A DNA stretch of 64,000 nt, taken from the NCBI RefSeq assembly GCF_033807575.1, contig NC_084715.1, forward strand, positions 8,109,349-8,173,348. The letters are read 5' to 3'. The stretch comes from Cydia pomonella. Lineage: Eukaryota; Arthropoda; Insecta; Lepidoptera; Tortricidae. Below the pieces are notes generated by a model that was not told the DNA's origin, did no database searches, and was given only the letters and a program-made list of their open reading frames with translations. Below are positions 35,306 to 49,300 of the stretch, piece after piece. The translations under genes were made by a program, and so were the position numbers. Within the stretch, counting starts at the first letter, position 1; the number at the start of each line of letters is the position of its first letter.

Positions 35306-37770
35306 AAATCTAATTTTTACCAATAACTTATTAAAAATTATATCTGAGAAGTGGCTGCTTTGCTGTAAGCTACAATATTTACGTGTCATAAACTCCATGT
35401 CAGTATTAAGTTAATCTTGTGTAATAGTTAATGGGCCAAGTCGACTTAATTGAAACGGAAATTACTGCAATGGCTTGAAAAAGTCTATTATTACATGCAA
35501 ACACAGACTGATAAATAATATAGACTGTTAATCTCAAACTTTTCTCACAAAAAAGTGGTACCTATAGAAAGTGCCGTATTTATCTATTTCTAGAAGTAAC
35601 ATTGATCATAAACATAATAGAAAGAGATGTTCTATTATTTCTACGTTTAGCTTTCTTTACAGTAATAGCAGTAATGAGCAAGTAATCAACAGTATTACAG
35701 AATAAAAAAGATAATATAATAACGTAAACAATAACGTCCACTGTTTCATAAATTACATATTGAATCGAAGAACAATACGACTCCTGCTTTGCCTCTGATG
35801 TTGTTACCGTATTGGTAAGTTTACTTTTACGGCCAGGAGCATTTAAACTCTAAACATATGTTATTAATAATATTACACGTACGGCATTATTAATTTATGC
35901 GAGGGCTAGTGTTATCAAAATGATCAATCTGTGAGTTCAAAATCAGCCACCATTGAACTAAATACACCATTTTGTTCGGTGAGTAAAACGCACACTTGGC
36001 AAAATTTTGCATTTAGTTAAAAATATTATTATTTTTTAGTTATTAACAATTATACCGTTCATAAAACAAAATGAGTCCCACGTCCCACACTTCCTATATC
36101 GTAATAAAATAAACTTCACTAAGTGCCTGAATCACAATTGACAAAATTTCGTAATGGGATTAACAGTATTAATTATTTGCTGTTGTTGTGTCTCTGTTGG
36201 AAAATGTTATTATTGTACGAGAACTTTTAATTTAACTTTACTAGACTTCAGTGCCAAAGGCTGAAAACAGTGATAACCGTCATTGACCTAATATTACTAT
36301 GTATAGAACCGGCATAGAGAACCAGTATTTGGCATCATGAGTTGTTGTTGTTTTGACAACAAACCATAGAAGCGGAGCGCGAATGTCACGACCTAAACGC
36401 GTAAGTGCGCAAGCGATATTTTGGTCGTGTGGTTCAGATTACGATTGCGACAATTTCATTGTTTGGTATGGTTTCTCTATCCTCCTGAGTCCCAGAGGCC
36501 TTCATAAAGGACAAATTCCAAACATTATTTTTAAACATCAATTTCACTAAACAAGACCATGGTTCTTAATTCAAAAACAAAACATCGCTTCTGGGATCCT
36601 GGAGGCTATAATAATAATAACTCAATGGTATATTGGTGGTAGTTTTGCGTCACATTTACAAATCAATTTGACATTATGATGACATACCCACACTTTGTCA
36701 TTGCAAAAGGTATCCAGAGTTAGTTTGGCTCGACTCTAGTAATGATGAAAATTCATAGTTTGCCGTATTTCTCGCCTGAAACACAGGGAATCATAGTTCA
36801 GGCATGTGTAAACAATCACTTATTAAAAAAAAAATATAACAACGTTCTTTTTTTCAACGGACTTTAGTTGAAGCTATTTAGGGTTTACTTTACATTGGAC
36901 ATTTCATACCGTTGCTTGAACCGTAGATGGGTCAACAATTAAAGTCTGTATGTGCCTCCCTGGGTTAATAAACCATTCATTAATCTCCTCCTTCCATTGT
37001 ACTAATACATATTTAGGAGATGAAAAATAATCTTTAATTTTATCGCAAACAGTTTCATGATTAAATTGGAAAGTCAACATCATAATTAAAAGTTTTCAAG
37101 CAGAACGTTTTGAGCGCTTTATTTGAGTCCGAGTGTACCTAAAACATAGCGATAATTACTTTCTCGCTTCCGTATGCAAAAGTTGGCAAACGGAATCTTA
37201 TTACCAACCCCTTGTTCATTAAATTTTTAAACCTCTGTTGATTTTGTAAATAAAGATCTGTAATACTTGTTTTGTTACTTGCTACTTTTTTACCCTTTTG
37301 GATTTTACCCGCAAGCATTTTTTAAGTTACATTCTTTTATTTTAATATTCTATATTTATTTCGTTTGAAGTATATGTTGTGGAAGTAATAAATCTTTTTA
37401 TCATGGGGTCCCAGACCGTTGGGAGGCGTGCGTGTGGCCGAAGTCAACAGCGCAGAGGTTCTTTAAAGACATATTTGATGTTATGCAATACACCAGCTAG
37501 AAACCCATTGACGACTACAAATCAGACACCCGTAAATCGGTCACAGCTGGCGTAGAGATTATTCTAAATTTATACAGTTAAATAGAGTGCTGGTTATAGT
37601 GTTGAAGTTTGGGTGGTCAAAAGATTGGGCTATTGCTGAGAGGTCCGGACACTTGCCATAACAAAGTTTGCACACGTAATCGAGGTAGGCGGTGACTCGC
37701 CGCTAACTAGATGGGCGTCGGCCTAAATTGCCGTCGTAAAGACGACCAGGAGCAACACCGGTGTGAGCGG
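35306..37770. other. gene-free spacer
   Basis: AT-rich. I see no gene. A CGCGTAAGTGCGC donor-like site follows a short ATG frame near 36383, but nothing supports it as an exon. Confidence 0.45.
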
Positions 37771-37774
37771 CTCA

Positions 37775-37908
37775 GGCCGCGTAGCCAACGTTACACTCGT
37801 TCACGCTCCGTAGCGTATCGTAGCTACTCTTTCATATTAGTGCGACTGTGACAGTTGCCTTTCGTTCGCCACGGAGCGTGAACGATATGCACATTGGCTA
37901 CGCGGCCA
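37775..37908. mobile_element. palindromic MITE (GCCGCGTAGCCAA)
   Basis: The left arm GGCCGCGTAGCCAACGTTAC ... TTCACGCTCCGTAGCG and the right arm CACGGAGCGTGAACG ... TTGGCTACGCGGCC are inverted repeats of about 45 bases. A right-half copy lies at 52764-52807. Confidence 0.85.
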
Positions 37909-37919
37909 GGAGTGTCTAG

Positions 37920-38270
37920 CGGTGTTCGCCGTTTTCTACCCAGTGTCTGTTAACAGCCGCTGCGCCAACTCGCGAGTCTTATGCATGTTTCACTTCCACC
38001 CCTGGAGAATAATAGCTCTAACGACTCCTCTCTGGACGGTCAAAGAAGGCAAGCCAGAGCTGACAGTCCTGTGGATCCCCCGGGGGTCCACTCAGACTGA
38101 CAAAGACACGCCGGAGACGGAGACTTTGACCGAATCTCTGGAGCCCTCGGGTCCGTGGGATCGTTACTCACCATCAGCTCGCCACAAGCTGCCCTGCGGG
38201 CTTATTATTATTATACGGTGCTGCTTTACTGCACTAGCGCGATATTAGCACACAACAAAACACATTATTA
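37920..38270 (+). other. GC-rich unrecognised segment
   Basis: A GC-richer block with an open frame of 108 codons (37922-38248). The translation has no domain I know; sections such as CTGGAGCCCTCGGGTCCGTG look like dispersed-repeat sequence I have seen in moths. Probably a mobile-element remnant. Confidence 0.3.
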
Positions 38271-38278
38271 TACACTTC

Positions 38279-39120
38279 AACAAAATCAAAAAATCAAAAT
38301 CAAAATATTCTTTATTCAAATAGGCCTAGCAACAAGCACTTTTAAATCGTCAAATTTTACAAATATCATCTTAATCTAAATATCAGAGCAATTTATTGAT
38401 GCAGTTATTATTGTTCTAAAAAAAACATTGAACTATTATAGATATGGTAAACTTAATAATAAGAATTTCATAAAAAGATCGTCATACATCAAAATTGTAT
38501 AAAAATACTAGTCTAGAACCTTTCTAGAATAAAATCTAAATGTCAAAAAATACGGTATATATATACATTGAATTATCAATTTCATCATTAATAACATAAC
38601 AATAAATAATTCATTCTTTACAATCACACTTAATCCCACGGTGTTTCATCATTCATGTAGTCTTGTGTGCTATAATAGGCTTTAGAGATAAGCTTACGTT
38701 TTACATAATTTTTAAATTTACTAACAGACAATTCAGTTATAATATTAGGAAGTTTATTGTAAAATCTTACACAATTACCCATGAATGATTTCTTAATTTT
38801 ATGGAGCCTAGTGAAGGGCACTGCGAGCTTATGCTTATTTCTAGTATTAATATTATGTATTTCACAGTTTTTCTTAAAACTGGCAATGTTTTTATGTACA
38901 TACAGAATATTCTCATAAATATATTGACAGTGCACTGTCATTATGTTAATGTCCTTAAACTTATCTCTGAGTGTTGCTCTATGGTACATTTTATATATTG
39001 CACGAATAGCCCTCTTCTGCAGAACAAAAATGGTATTTATCTCTGAAGCACTACCCCATAGTAAAATACCATATGACAGAGAGACAACGATAAGAAAATA
39101 GCGCAGAAAACGCAATAGAA
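38279..39120 (-). mobile_element. 5'-truncated jockey-like non-LTR retrotransposon
   Basis: The minus-strand frame from about 39115 to 38630 encodes the end of a reverse transcriptase protein: LSYGILLWGSASEINTIFVL, QKRAIRAIYKM and FYNKLPNIITELSVSKFKNY. A 3' untranslated region follows and the copy ends in GAATAAAGAATATTTTGATT plus further GATTTT units near 38279-38310. Only about 160 codons survive, with no catalytic motifs. Confidence 0.85.
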
Positions 39121-39812
39121 TTCACAACGTATCAAATAATTGTTCATTTCTCATGCTTTGTAAGTGACTCATTGTTTTTCTATGAAGTGTGCAGAAAGTG
39201 ATACTTTTCTGCGTTAAAGCATTTTACATCCTAGTTAGGTTTTATTTACGATAAGCAATTAAAATTTGATTTTAAATGTATTTGTTGTACAATTTCCATT
39301 CTGATATGTAACTCCCCATTCCATAAATAACGATAATGTCATCTTAATTGTTAATTGAAAGTACCCTTAAGAAGATTTTATTAAGGCATTTTTTTAATAC
39401 GCATGTATTTTAGTTACTTTCCTCGTATTCGAATTGAAAAGTAGAGTGTTTAACTGAGTGTTTAATTTAAGGCACCATTTCATCCCTTGGTTAACAATAT
39501 ATTAATAATTGTTTAACGTAATACAAATCCTTGCAAAATTTTTGCTTTGCGACTTGTGCCCAAGTTTTACAATTTATAATATAACATACAACTTTCAATG
39601 TTTTAGCGACATCTATCACGGTTTTGCAACACTATGAATATAGGACGCTAACTATGCAAGGCACTTACATTTCAGGACGTCGTATTTTATACAATCGAGA
39701 GAACGTAGAACTACGCCACCTGTAGGAGTTATACCGCAACGCTTTAAGGGCAGGTCTGAGCTAATATAAAACTAGATGGCGCCACCGGGCGTAGTTTCCT
39801 AGCAAAATGTTA

Positions 39813-39908
39813 TTGGTACAGTCGACGTCAAAGTTTACACTTTTTCACATTACTGCTTTGTTTTAAAGGCGTAAAATGGAAACATATCTTCGACGTCGAC
39901 TGTACCAT
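39813..39908. mobile_element. TACAGTC-ended hairpin MITE, copy 1
   Basis: The ends are TTGGTACAGTCGACGTCAAA and CGACGTCGACTGTACCA, inverted, with weaker pairing inward. The terminal TACAGTC is shared with the elements at 58694 and 61642. Confidence 0.7.
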
Positions 39909-40302
39909 TATTTAAATAATGTGAAAGAACTGCAATATTTGATGTATAGGGGAAATAGAAAATATGTAGTACGTGTTAGAATACATGTTAAAAATATATT
40001 ATTATTTTTACATATAATCAATCTTTGGTCCAAAGCAAGTCCAAAGCATAAAATACTCACTATGTTCTTGCTATATTCTGTCTGAATAACCGAACTTCAT
40101 GGTATTAATGCTTTAACCTTAGCCTTCATTTATCTGATATTTAATGTCAATTTTGATAGATTTGTCCCTGTTTTGATGTTTTGTCATAAATGGGCTATAC
40201 GACAAATCGGTCTAAACTTCCAAAATATAATCATTTCTAGTATATTTCTTTTCAAAGCTAGCGTCTTCTAATATAAGTATAGTGGTTGTGTTTCGATTGA
40301 TC

Positions 40303-43300
40303 ATGGCTGATAACTTACCTTTGATACCCGGAAAAGAGTAAGTATTTATATATTTTGTAATGACACATGAATATCTGTACCAAGTAATGTTTTGTTATTA
40401 CAGTATATTTATAGTATGTACATTACGATACAAGTGCGAAAACATGAACACTGATAAATTTAAACACGACCGAAGGGAGTATCGTACAACGTTTTATGTA
40501 CATACGGCCCTTTACATTTTCGACATAGTTACATAATGTGCTAATTATCGCACTATTGCGGTAAAGTAGCACCATGTATACTGTAAAAACATATACTTGT
40601 TCCACTAAGAAAATATTTAAATAAAAAATATATTACTATATAATTGTAAAACAAATAACCTGTAGTCTGTAGTGAATTGACTCTATAGTTTGTTATTTTG
40701 AGCTTAAGATCATCTCAGCCTGAAAAGGTTTGGGAAATCTGTCAGAAGTTGTCAGCAGCACCTCTGGCCTTGCATCAGCTCGGTGCAACTGCTTTGGACG
40801 GTTTGTTGCCATGTGTCACAAATATCTGAACACGCCTCTAATAATTGTCAAGGTTTTATGTGCGTGTTCAGATATTTTTGACCACCTCGGCCGCTCCGAT
40901 ATATCTAATAGCGACTGTATAAGACGCACAAAGCAACGCCTTACCTATTTCCATGCAAGCCAGGCAATTTTTGATTATGTTTAATATTGTTTTTAGAACA
41001 GTATGCGCGGACGTGAAACCGGTTTTACGGGAAGTGTTTCAAGAGAAGGATCAGCTTCCTCCCATCTCGGAGAAGGGCAGTGCTACTGATGATGAAAAAC
41101 AATGGGTAATATCAGTATCAATTTATTGGGATAAGGATAGCCTTGGACAAGGAGAAAAGGGACTTATTTAAATACATTCACTGTGTGGGTTGCTAGGCGC
41201 ATTTTGCTACAAAGCAAAAATAACGTGTTGTTGGCTACGAACGTAGCTCGTAGCTCACCCTGGCAGTGAATGCTTTAAGAAAACTGATTACCACACTTTA
41301 CGGTAATTATAAAATGTTTGGATATCGAACTTATATCAGGAATTTTTAGCTTAACTTTCATTCAAAAATATACCTCTGAACGAGCCCACAACCCCCTAAT
41401 CCATTTGAAATGTGACTCAAATAAACTAGGTATCTCTCATAACTTGCTGCCATAAGCCGATTTAATCACTACATATAGTTCCCCGCCAGGTCTGTTTGTC
41501 AGTATCTTCTGACTAACTACTGAACGGATTTTCATGAGTTTTTCACTTATTAATACAATGATTATATTCTTGAGGATGTATGGTAAGGTTAATTTGGTAT
41601 GCCGAGAAGGGTTGCTAGTTCTTAAATAAGTGCATGTTTTGTCGGCATTGGTAATTTGTAATTGGTCCTGAAAGTGAAAGCATCTAAAATTATATACTAA
41701 ACTACGCAGTTGGTATGTGTAATCTAGTAAATGATGATGACGATGAAGTGTTTCAACAACATATTCAATATTTACTTATACTAGTAGTTTGCACCAAACT
41801 GAGAACTCGCGATTCGTCAATCGTTTCGTTCACCAAATGTATTCAATCGTTTCTGAGGCAGAACGCATATGAATGTAAATAAATTCACTAATTATCGATA
41901 ATAATTATTATTTTCAATACGTACACAATAAAGAGCATAAGTACATTCCGTACGAGGTACGAGTTCTACAGTTTGAGATAGCGGCCTCACCTGGAGAGGT
42001 CATATAGATAAATTAAAACGTGTATAAAACTGGCAACTGCTTGTTTTGTCTCAAAAAGATTGTCACGAATACTGCCAATTGAGATGGTCCGGGCCTGTTA
42101 TTTCGTATCGGTGCACGCACACTTGTAGTATGGGATCGAGCTGTGGGCAGCGGCCACCGAGTGGGAGAGGGCCTTTCGCTTCCAGAAATGAGGTGTGCGA
42201 GCGACAGCGCACGTTCCACAAACCAGCTCTGCAAAACCACTCTTCAAGTCACTGGACATATTAACGCTGCCTTCAGTCTTACTCGTAATACTGCATAATA
42301 ATATGGCAATGAATGTGCGTGAAGAAGTGGACGCGAACCCACGCGAAGGTACACGACCTGCAGCGCGCGCGCCGGATTGCTGCCGCTAGAACCGCATAAT
42401 AGACTTGTCTAACAAATGGTCATGGGTCGGAAGATGTGTAGAAAATTTTGAAAGATTGCTAATTATCATTTCTATCTATGAGTACTATTAAGTTGTACCG
42501 CTGCAGAGTATGCTCCCCAGCCGAGCCATCCATTATTTCGTTATCTAGTTCAGTCGAGTTCATAAATATGTATACATATTTTCACCTTAATGCAATGGAA
42601 TAAGGTTAAGAAATGTATACATATTTATGAACTCTACAACGAGCTGCTAGATTACATGGATACACTATGAATGGAATTCATTCGTAAAATGGCCATGCAC
42701 TTTTGTAGTTTGATGTTCCTACGCTATGGCCACGAGCAAATGAGTTTCCCAGAATAGCGAGACCCCTAATAAAATCGCTTTTAGTCCTTCTAGCTATATA
42801 AAGATTTGATGGATTTTGCTCATGTTCGAAATTCATAAATATAATGCCCTTAACTGCGCTATCACCTAATATCATTTAAATTCGGACCAATTGACTAAAG
42901 TTATCGCGAAACAAACTATCAAAAATCTTTGAAGTGCCTGGACGTCCCCTAGCAAGCCGTGAGTTCCAGGTTGAATGTAAAAAATTCGCTTCGCTTTGTT
43001 CGCTCGCTCGTTCAACCATACGTTTGACAGATTTGGGTACATACTTATAATGTTTATAGTGTATTTATTGGAGACAATGCGTATTTTAATGAAAATTTTT
43101 AAGTAAATGAGGAAAACAAATATATGACAATACTTAATATATTTATTGCTCATAATCGTAACATTCGTTCTTAAGGGGCAGTAATTTCAGAAAGTGTATT
43201 TAAAAAAGTCGTAGTGTTTTTTCGGATCACATTAAGGCTGCCATAAATTTAATAAGCAATCTCGAGGCCTTACTCTAGGGACATTATCGATTCGAATCCT

Positions 43301-46300
43301 GAGTTTTTGACTTTCGTTTCGTTCAAACATTATGAAAAATTTTGCACAAAGTGAAACGCTTAAAAATTATTTCTACAAATAAGCAATATTATACTTGAAA
43401 GCACTCAGCGATTTCTTTATTTTTTTTTTTGTTAATTTAAGACAAAAAAATAATAACTGAAAAACATGATACCCCGGGCCCGGGCGCACACTTTCATCTC
43501 GCTCGCACTCAGCGAGAGTGAGAGAAGAACACGAACTTACTGCACCCTAATATCAACAGTTAAAAAATGTGTCATCATTAATAATATGGTCCGATAGCTG
43601 CAATCGACTTATTTCCGACGTTTGACAATAACATAATATATGATACTTATTTATAAACAGTTATTACAATTATTATGAATAATACTGCTTAATACTTTTA
43701 TATTCATCCTAATTTATATTTAATCCAATACGGTAAGTTAGGGTAAGGCTGAAAGATAAGCGAATCCTTAAGTCCGCGAATAAAAGTTGTCTATGATTTA
43801 ATTTATACATAGAAGAACTTACAAGGCTTTAATTTAAGATATTATATCAATACGTTAAAATTGCTATATCTTACCATATATAACTACGAGTAATAAGTAT
43901 GTCACACTTTGCATTATCTTCCTACATTGAATATTAAGTTTTCTTCGCCTTTTTATGCCACACATAACCACTCTAAATTATGAAATATAAAACTATAAAT
44001 AACTTATGTCGTTACGTAGGTTACATTGTAGTATGTTTTTGAATCCACTTATAATCAATCCACAATTTCAATTTAAGTGTATATAAACAACAAAGGAAAT
44101 AAGGGGTAAGTATGGGTAGCATTACAATAAGATACGTCTTATGCCCAATCCTATACTACATGTGAGTCGCTATTGTCTTGGGATTTTCCTTTGTTTTTCA
44201 AGCATTAGAAAGAACTCTGCAGGAACAAACGTGACGGTTTTTTGGGCACTTTTGGCGGTGTAACAATGAAATGCTCTTAACAAGCACGATTATACTTTAC
44301 TACAATACTTTACTGGCCATAACTTCTGAATTGGCCATAGATTCTGTTTCCTGCTTCGAATCAGCTCACGATTTTTTTGCACTAAGTAGTCAACAAAAGT
44401 TTTTTCAATTCAAATAATATTACTACGACTATTGAATCCGTTTTTAGTTTCTTTCCAGCTAAAATGAGAAATATGATGGTTATAGCGAATGTTTGAAACG
44501 AATTTACAACACAAAATGTAAAAATGATATCCTCATGGCCAACTATGAAATACGAAAGCAGATCCGTTATTAAGACTTGCGCACTAGTGATGCACACTAA
44601 TATGAAAGCGATCACGGAAGTCTTAACTAAATGCTTAACATTTTTCGTTCTATCAACACCTATTTTACACGCCACATGAAATATCTCTACAAAAATCAAT
44701 GCGTTCAAAATCAACATAAAAAATTTAACTTGAGAATAAGATTTGTAGAAAGTATTCCAGTATTCTTTGTAATATGTTAATAAAACTGGACACAAAACTC
44801 CAACAGGCAATGTCAGGAACCAAACTAAACATGAAACAATTCGTAATTTAACTTTTTCGTAAACGAACACCAAAACCACTTTGTCATATAAATTCTTCGT
44901 GAAAATAAACATCCAGGAAACTAAAGCGAAATCCGACTGAAAATATAAGGCATACACCACATCATTGAATAATCCCGGTTCTAAATTCTCGAATGAGATC
45001 TGAAATTCGCACGCTGTATTCACAATCCTCGCGATGGTTAGTTGCACTAGCACTTTTTCGTCGTATTTCCTTGCATTTGGAATCAGAATCAACACGAGCA
45101 GCTGCAATATCAAACAAGCCGCAGACACTGCAATCCCCAACAGCCAAGGCGTCTTGAAAACTTGCAAAACTTCAATTGCTTCCAATTGGGTCAAATTTAT
45201 ATTTTCCGCACTCTGATTGGCCATTTTAACTGACGGCACTGTTTGTGTATAACTCTAGAGACTGACTGCCAGTAACGAGTGCAAAAATAACTCAGTAATA
45301 TTTAAACACTCATCGTTGAAACGGCTTAACTGAATTGAATTTTCAATACAAAACGTTCTTTATGACTTAGTTTGGTTGAGATATTGTTGTTAACCACTTA
45401 TCGTAAATTTTGCACATTGCTTTATTAAAAACGTTATTTACTGGTGTTATTCGAACTCGACACGCGTTAGTCGTCGAATCTACTGAAGTGCCGCCGATAA
45501 ACGACGTTGTTACTAAAAAACTGGGATGAATCATTGATAGTAATATGAACTTACTCTATTTTAAATTAACAAAACATGTCGTCGCTTGGGATGATAAAAG
45601 TATCGTTGGAGTTAATTATCAAGTGGCCATCTGGTTTTAGAGTAGTAAAACGCTTTGTTTTGTAAAAGACTGAATTAAATGGATACCGCATTTTGTTATT
45701 AAGTAGTTAGCTTAAAGTTTAAGATCATCATCATTTCTACGAGTATTATAAATCGATCGGTTACCTTAATAAGCAATTAAAGGCGAAAGTTCAAAATTTT
45801 GTTGAAGCGTCTACCATCTGACCTACGGAAGGTGGAGATAAGGAACGAAATCTCCATGTACCAAAAAGTGTCATCAAAAAACGTTAATAGGTGGCGCTAC
45901 AATACCCAGAGTACTTGAACATAAAAATCAAATCATAGACAGCGCAATTCACTCCGTCAATAACGCCTAGGTTCTTAGCTACTCTAGCGCTACTCTGGAG
46001 AGATTTGGAATTATTATTTATAGCTGACAGCTGGACACTTTTGCAACTTCTACCATAAGAGATGCCACTCCTCTTAATTCCATACTCCATAATCTGACCT
46101 TTTACTTTATAGATAAACTATTTAATGTAGGTATATTTTGTGACGTTTCTCGTGTGACACTAATGTTAGTGACCACTTAAACTAGTCTATCTCGTATTCA
46201 TTAAAAGTTTTACGTTGTCTATTCTCATAAATCTACATATGTCTGGTTATTGATACTCGAAATCTGCTAACAGCAAAACCACACTAGAGCCATGTGTACG

Positions 46301-49300
46301 CAATAAATTAAAATAATAACAAAAGACGATATCTATTGAAATAGATTTTTTTTTTCAATACCACTATGGTGGCAAACAATCATACGGCCCGCCTGATGGT
46401 AAGCAGTCACCGTGGTGTTTCTCCAGAGTTGTTACATGCGCGTTGCCTACCCTTTAAAAATTTGTACACTCCTTTTTTCAAGAACCTCATACTGTAGACC
46501 TTCGGAAAAACCTCAGCAGGTAACTCATTCCACTTCCACAGCCGGAGCGTCTGCGGGAGGAAGTTCCTCTTAAACCGCACAGTGCGCGACCATTCAGGTT
46601 CTTGGGTTTTATGTTCATAAAACATTATGTACTTACATATTTAACAATATATGGTTTTATTTAAAATATTTATCCGACTATACAAAAATAAAATAAAATA
46701 AAATATAGTATTAGCCGATAAAAAATGATGTTTGATCTCGGCATGTCTCAAATCACAAGTTATTGTCAGGCCCGTCATTCAGTACTCAGTTGACAACTGG
46801 ATATACTCACTTCTTAGTCACTGGACTGATTTGATTCGATTTATATATCTTTTCAGCTGGAAAAATACAATTCGGAATGCGAAAAGATCTGGCACCACGA
46901 AGGCGATTTGAGACAAAAATTTGCGAAGAGAATATCTAAAAAACCTGCCCCAAACTTGTACAAACTTTATGGGGCTGAGGACAAGAAAGATGAAGAGCAG
47001 GATGGCTTCATTATGAGAAAAGATCTTATGCCAAGTATTCTGCAGAGTGCAACAGGTAATATAAAAACTTATAAAACCTATTATGTATTACGCGACTACC
47101 GATTTTAGAACGAAATAACAACGTTACCTGAAATGATTTTTTTTACTGTAAGTCAAATAACGGTTTAAAGGCACATATCATAAAAAGTAGTAAAGGTCCA
47201 TAATATTAAATCGGCTGTCCTATATCAAAACTAAATGCAGACCAAATTTTACTTTAAAAAAATAATCTCACTATTTACCACCAAATTCCCAGTTCTAAAA
47301 CCTAGTAAGGCTGGATGACCATGCCAAAACTTAGTATGTCTCACATCTTTACTAGGTTTTGATATGGGATTTGTGGGTTGCTAATTTTTAAAATGGTAAT
47401 CGGTCACTAGACATGCTACTTACCTTCTTAGTTTGCAGGTGTCGAAATCTCTGGTATTTATGCCGATTTTGGAGCAGGCGTCTCTGTGAGAACTTACTAT
47501 ATGGGTTCAAATAATACAAAAAAAAAATTGTCCCTTTCTAGGGACAAATTTCTGGGATATAAGACGTATAAAACTACCTAGTATATAAGACATATAAAAG
47601 CTACCTGAAGGTGTTAAACCACCTGAACTTAACACCCTTTGGCCAAAATTCCTCGGCGAAACTTGCTAGACGGTCGGAACGCTCACCACAAAATGATTGA
47701 CACTATGGCGAGATTGCAACTTCACGTCCCTCAAAGAAAATCCGGGTTTTATTGTACAAATAATGTATGTCGTATTCCATCTCCTTAAGTTAAAAATTTT
47801 GCGTATGTCAATAAAGCTATGAAGATATATTCACATCGAAATTATTAAAATGTTCTCCTCTATTCGCACCCAACACACATTCATTTAGAGTAAACGAAAG
47901 CAAAAAATAATAAATAAAGCTTGGTTGTCTTAGAAAGTTCTATACTTTAGACATATTTTATAGTTCTTGTGAAATGGTTAGTAAAATTGATCAACTAAAA
48001 TATTATTATGATGAATCAATGACAGTGGCCTAAATTACGAGTACATAACTACAAACTACAAGCATTCATCATCATGTCCTGGCCATCATTATAAATAGCT
48101 CTCTTAAACAATCCTAGTTCTGTGGAGTCATTGCCTTATAAAATGAATTAAATTATCCAATATGACACGAATGTTTAGTTTGTAGTTTCACTTATTGTAT
48201 TTATAACAGTTTAAGTGAAGTGTTGTATTCATAAACGACAAATAGGTACTGAGAGGACTGCGTCCTACATCCGCCTAAGCTTAGATGATATTATAAACCG
48301 CACTACAAAAGTACTAACAAAATTGGACTAGCATGACAAATAGATCAGCAGAAGTGCATAAGCATAACAGTTTAACTGATTGATACTTAACAGCTCCAAA
48401 CATACCAGCTAATCACAAGACGGAAAACAAGGCGAAATTCATAAATAGACTTAAAAAGTAACTTGCAAAATCTTGCCCAAGCACGTTTCTGATATTTATA
48501 AAGAAGAGTAATTTATTCGATATCGAATTCCCCTTAAAGGTAGTCGGAGATCCCGCTTACTTGTATAAAGCCTGTGTATTTTGAAAGGATAGCCTGTTGC
48601 AGCGAAGGCTAAAGGTATTCATACGGAGCTCTAGTAGTCGATCGTCAAAGTAGGCGGCTTCAAATCTCTTTGCGTGTGTTCAAATTCCGACGCATCACTA
48701 TGAACTTCTCGAAAAGATAATGAAATTAATAATTTTCGCTGAACATACAACGGGGACAAATCGGTGGAATATCTCGAAGTGCTCTATCATTGGCCCTTGT
48801 TTGATCCGTACTAAAAGCGACACAGTGCGTTGATTTATTTTTTACCAGTTGCACTTGTGTTAATATAAATAACACGAGAAACCCTGGCATCCTTTAGGAT
48901 ATAATATAAAAGTGCTAAGATAGTATCCTGGGGGATCCTGTTGAAAATGGTTGCATTATTAAAAAATATCTCACAATATGAATTATCTGACGAGCTCATA
49001 TTAGTGCAGCGGTCTCCTCAACACTGTTTCGAAATGAGATGATTTAGTATCCGGAAACTTATCACAAAGTTTGATAACTTTTAAAGCTTCGGGTAAAATT
49101 GAGGCAAACATTTTCAATAGTGATTACTTAGCTCCTTTAAAGTAAGTACCTACCTACCTACCTACCTACCTGTACCTACTACCCCTTCGGATAATTTTCA
49201 CTCTAAAGAGTTTAATTTTTAATATTCAATAAATATATGAAATATAATTGAAATTGCAATATTTGTAGTTAAAGATTGCCAAAGAGCATAGCAAAGCGAA

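Noticed and set aside
36353..36550. Short ATG frame with a GTAAGT-like site (CGCGTAAGTGCGC)
   Set aside because: Only six codons before the donor and no partner exon in phase could be found, so there is too little support.
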